Part shown: piece after piece, positions 46,537 through 46,661 of the stretch
Layout: each line of letters begins with the position of its first letter
How positions within the stretch are numbered: the stretch's first letter is position 1
Source: Chloroflexota bacterium
GTDB taxonomy: Bacteria > Chloroflexota > Limnocylindria > Limnocylindrales > CSP1-4
Reading direction: 5' to 3'
DNA: 46,661 nt
NCBI GenBank assembly: GCA_030446555.1
Contig: JAUJNA010000004.1
Span: 97,908 to 144,568 of the forward strand
Notes under the pieces: generated by a model
Databases searched by the model: none
The model's input: the letters and a program-made list of their open reading frames with translations, nothing else
What the model was told of the DNA's origin: nothing
Translations under genes and position numbers: made by a program

Positions 46537-46661
46537 CCTCTCCCGAGGATCCCTCCGCCCTCGCGGCGGACGAGAGCGGACCAGGACGCTTCTGTGTGGA
46601 GCGCGCCACGATGGCGGACGGGCGGACCATCCTCTACTACACCTGGCCGGACGAACCGGAC
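46533..46661 (+). CDS. start of a small protein gene, cut by the window edge
   Basis: A GTG at 46533 overlaps the stop of the GH-A gene (GTGA) and opens a frame to the window end, 43 residues visible. After a Ser/Pro/Asp-rich start it reads RFCVERATMADGRTILYYTW, which looks like a folded small domain. I do not recognise the family. The four-base overlap, common in this window, supports a real gene in the same operon. Confidence 0.6.
   Translation, partial: MTSPEDPSALAADESGPGRFCVERATMADGRTILYYTWPDEPD

Overview
The window is GC-rich bacterial chromosome. The gene set (class I LysRS, fused IspD-IspF, PIN/TRAM protein next to RadA, two F420-type LLM oxidoreductases, a PIN/radA/clpC/ispDF/cysS block, very GC-rich codon use, many GTG starts and a high share of one-coding-sequence overlaps of the form GTGA/ATGA) together with the 16S sequence suggests a Chloroflexota lineage of the Limnocylindria/Ellin6529 type. 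That placement is inference; a 16S or marker-gene tree would settle it.

Layout. 1-10.6 kb, minus strand: a housekeeping block transcribed rpsA, then clpC, radA, PIN/TRAM, ispDF, cysS and the start of a further gene cut by the window edge. 10.6-11.5 kb: an Fpg-family glycosylase on plus. 11.6-17.5 kb, minus: a complete rRNA operon in the order 16S, tRNA-Ile(GAT), tRNA-Ala(TGC), 23S, 5S, with a recognisable promoter and base-pairing processing arms. 17.6-20.6 kb, minus: SRP RNA, dnaX, ybaB, recR and a small membrane protein; dnaX and recR are broken by single-base indels. 20.7-30.5 kb: four different tRNA-Ser genes and a tRNA-Arg, interleaved with a TadA-like deaminase that lacks its catalytic Glu, a PPi-type phosphofructokinase, a GT87 membrane glycosyltransferase, aroE, a PAP-phosphatase-like enzyme, an M19 peptidase homologue, a GbsR/MarR regulator, an OmpR-type regulator and an F420-type oxidoreductase. 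30.5-38.1 kb: a SpoIID-domain secreted protein, a DUF2231 membrane protein, the greA-lysS-serS operon, a zinc alcohol dehydrogenase and a second LLM oxidoreductase. 38.1-46.7 kb: a carbohydrate-use locus with a secreted GH43 enzyme on minus and, on plus, an ABC sugar-binding lipoprotein, two permeases, a second GH43 and a clan GH-A hydrolase.

Two blocks (about 18.0-19.1 kb and 40.85-45.15 kb) carry frameshift after frameshift while the protein motifs stay intact from frame to frame. I read this mainly as sequence/assembly error, not gene decay.

The most unusual signals are: a 16S 3' end whose anti-Shine-Dalgarno core reads CUUCC with a five-base insertion before it; a 19-base element nearly identical in the 16S and 23S leaders, with complementary trailer arms; a recurring extended -10 promoter box (TGnTAnnnT), often so close to the start codon that the messages would be leaderless; and the TadA-like and M19-like proteins with missing catalytic residues. 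I saw no CRISPR array, insertion sequence, prophage or defence island.
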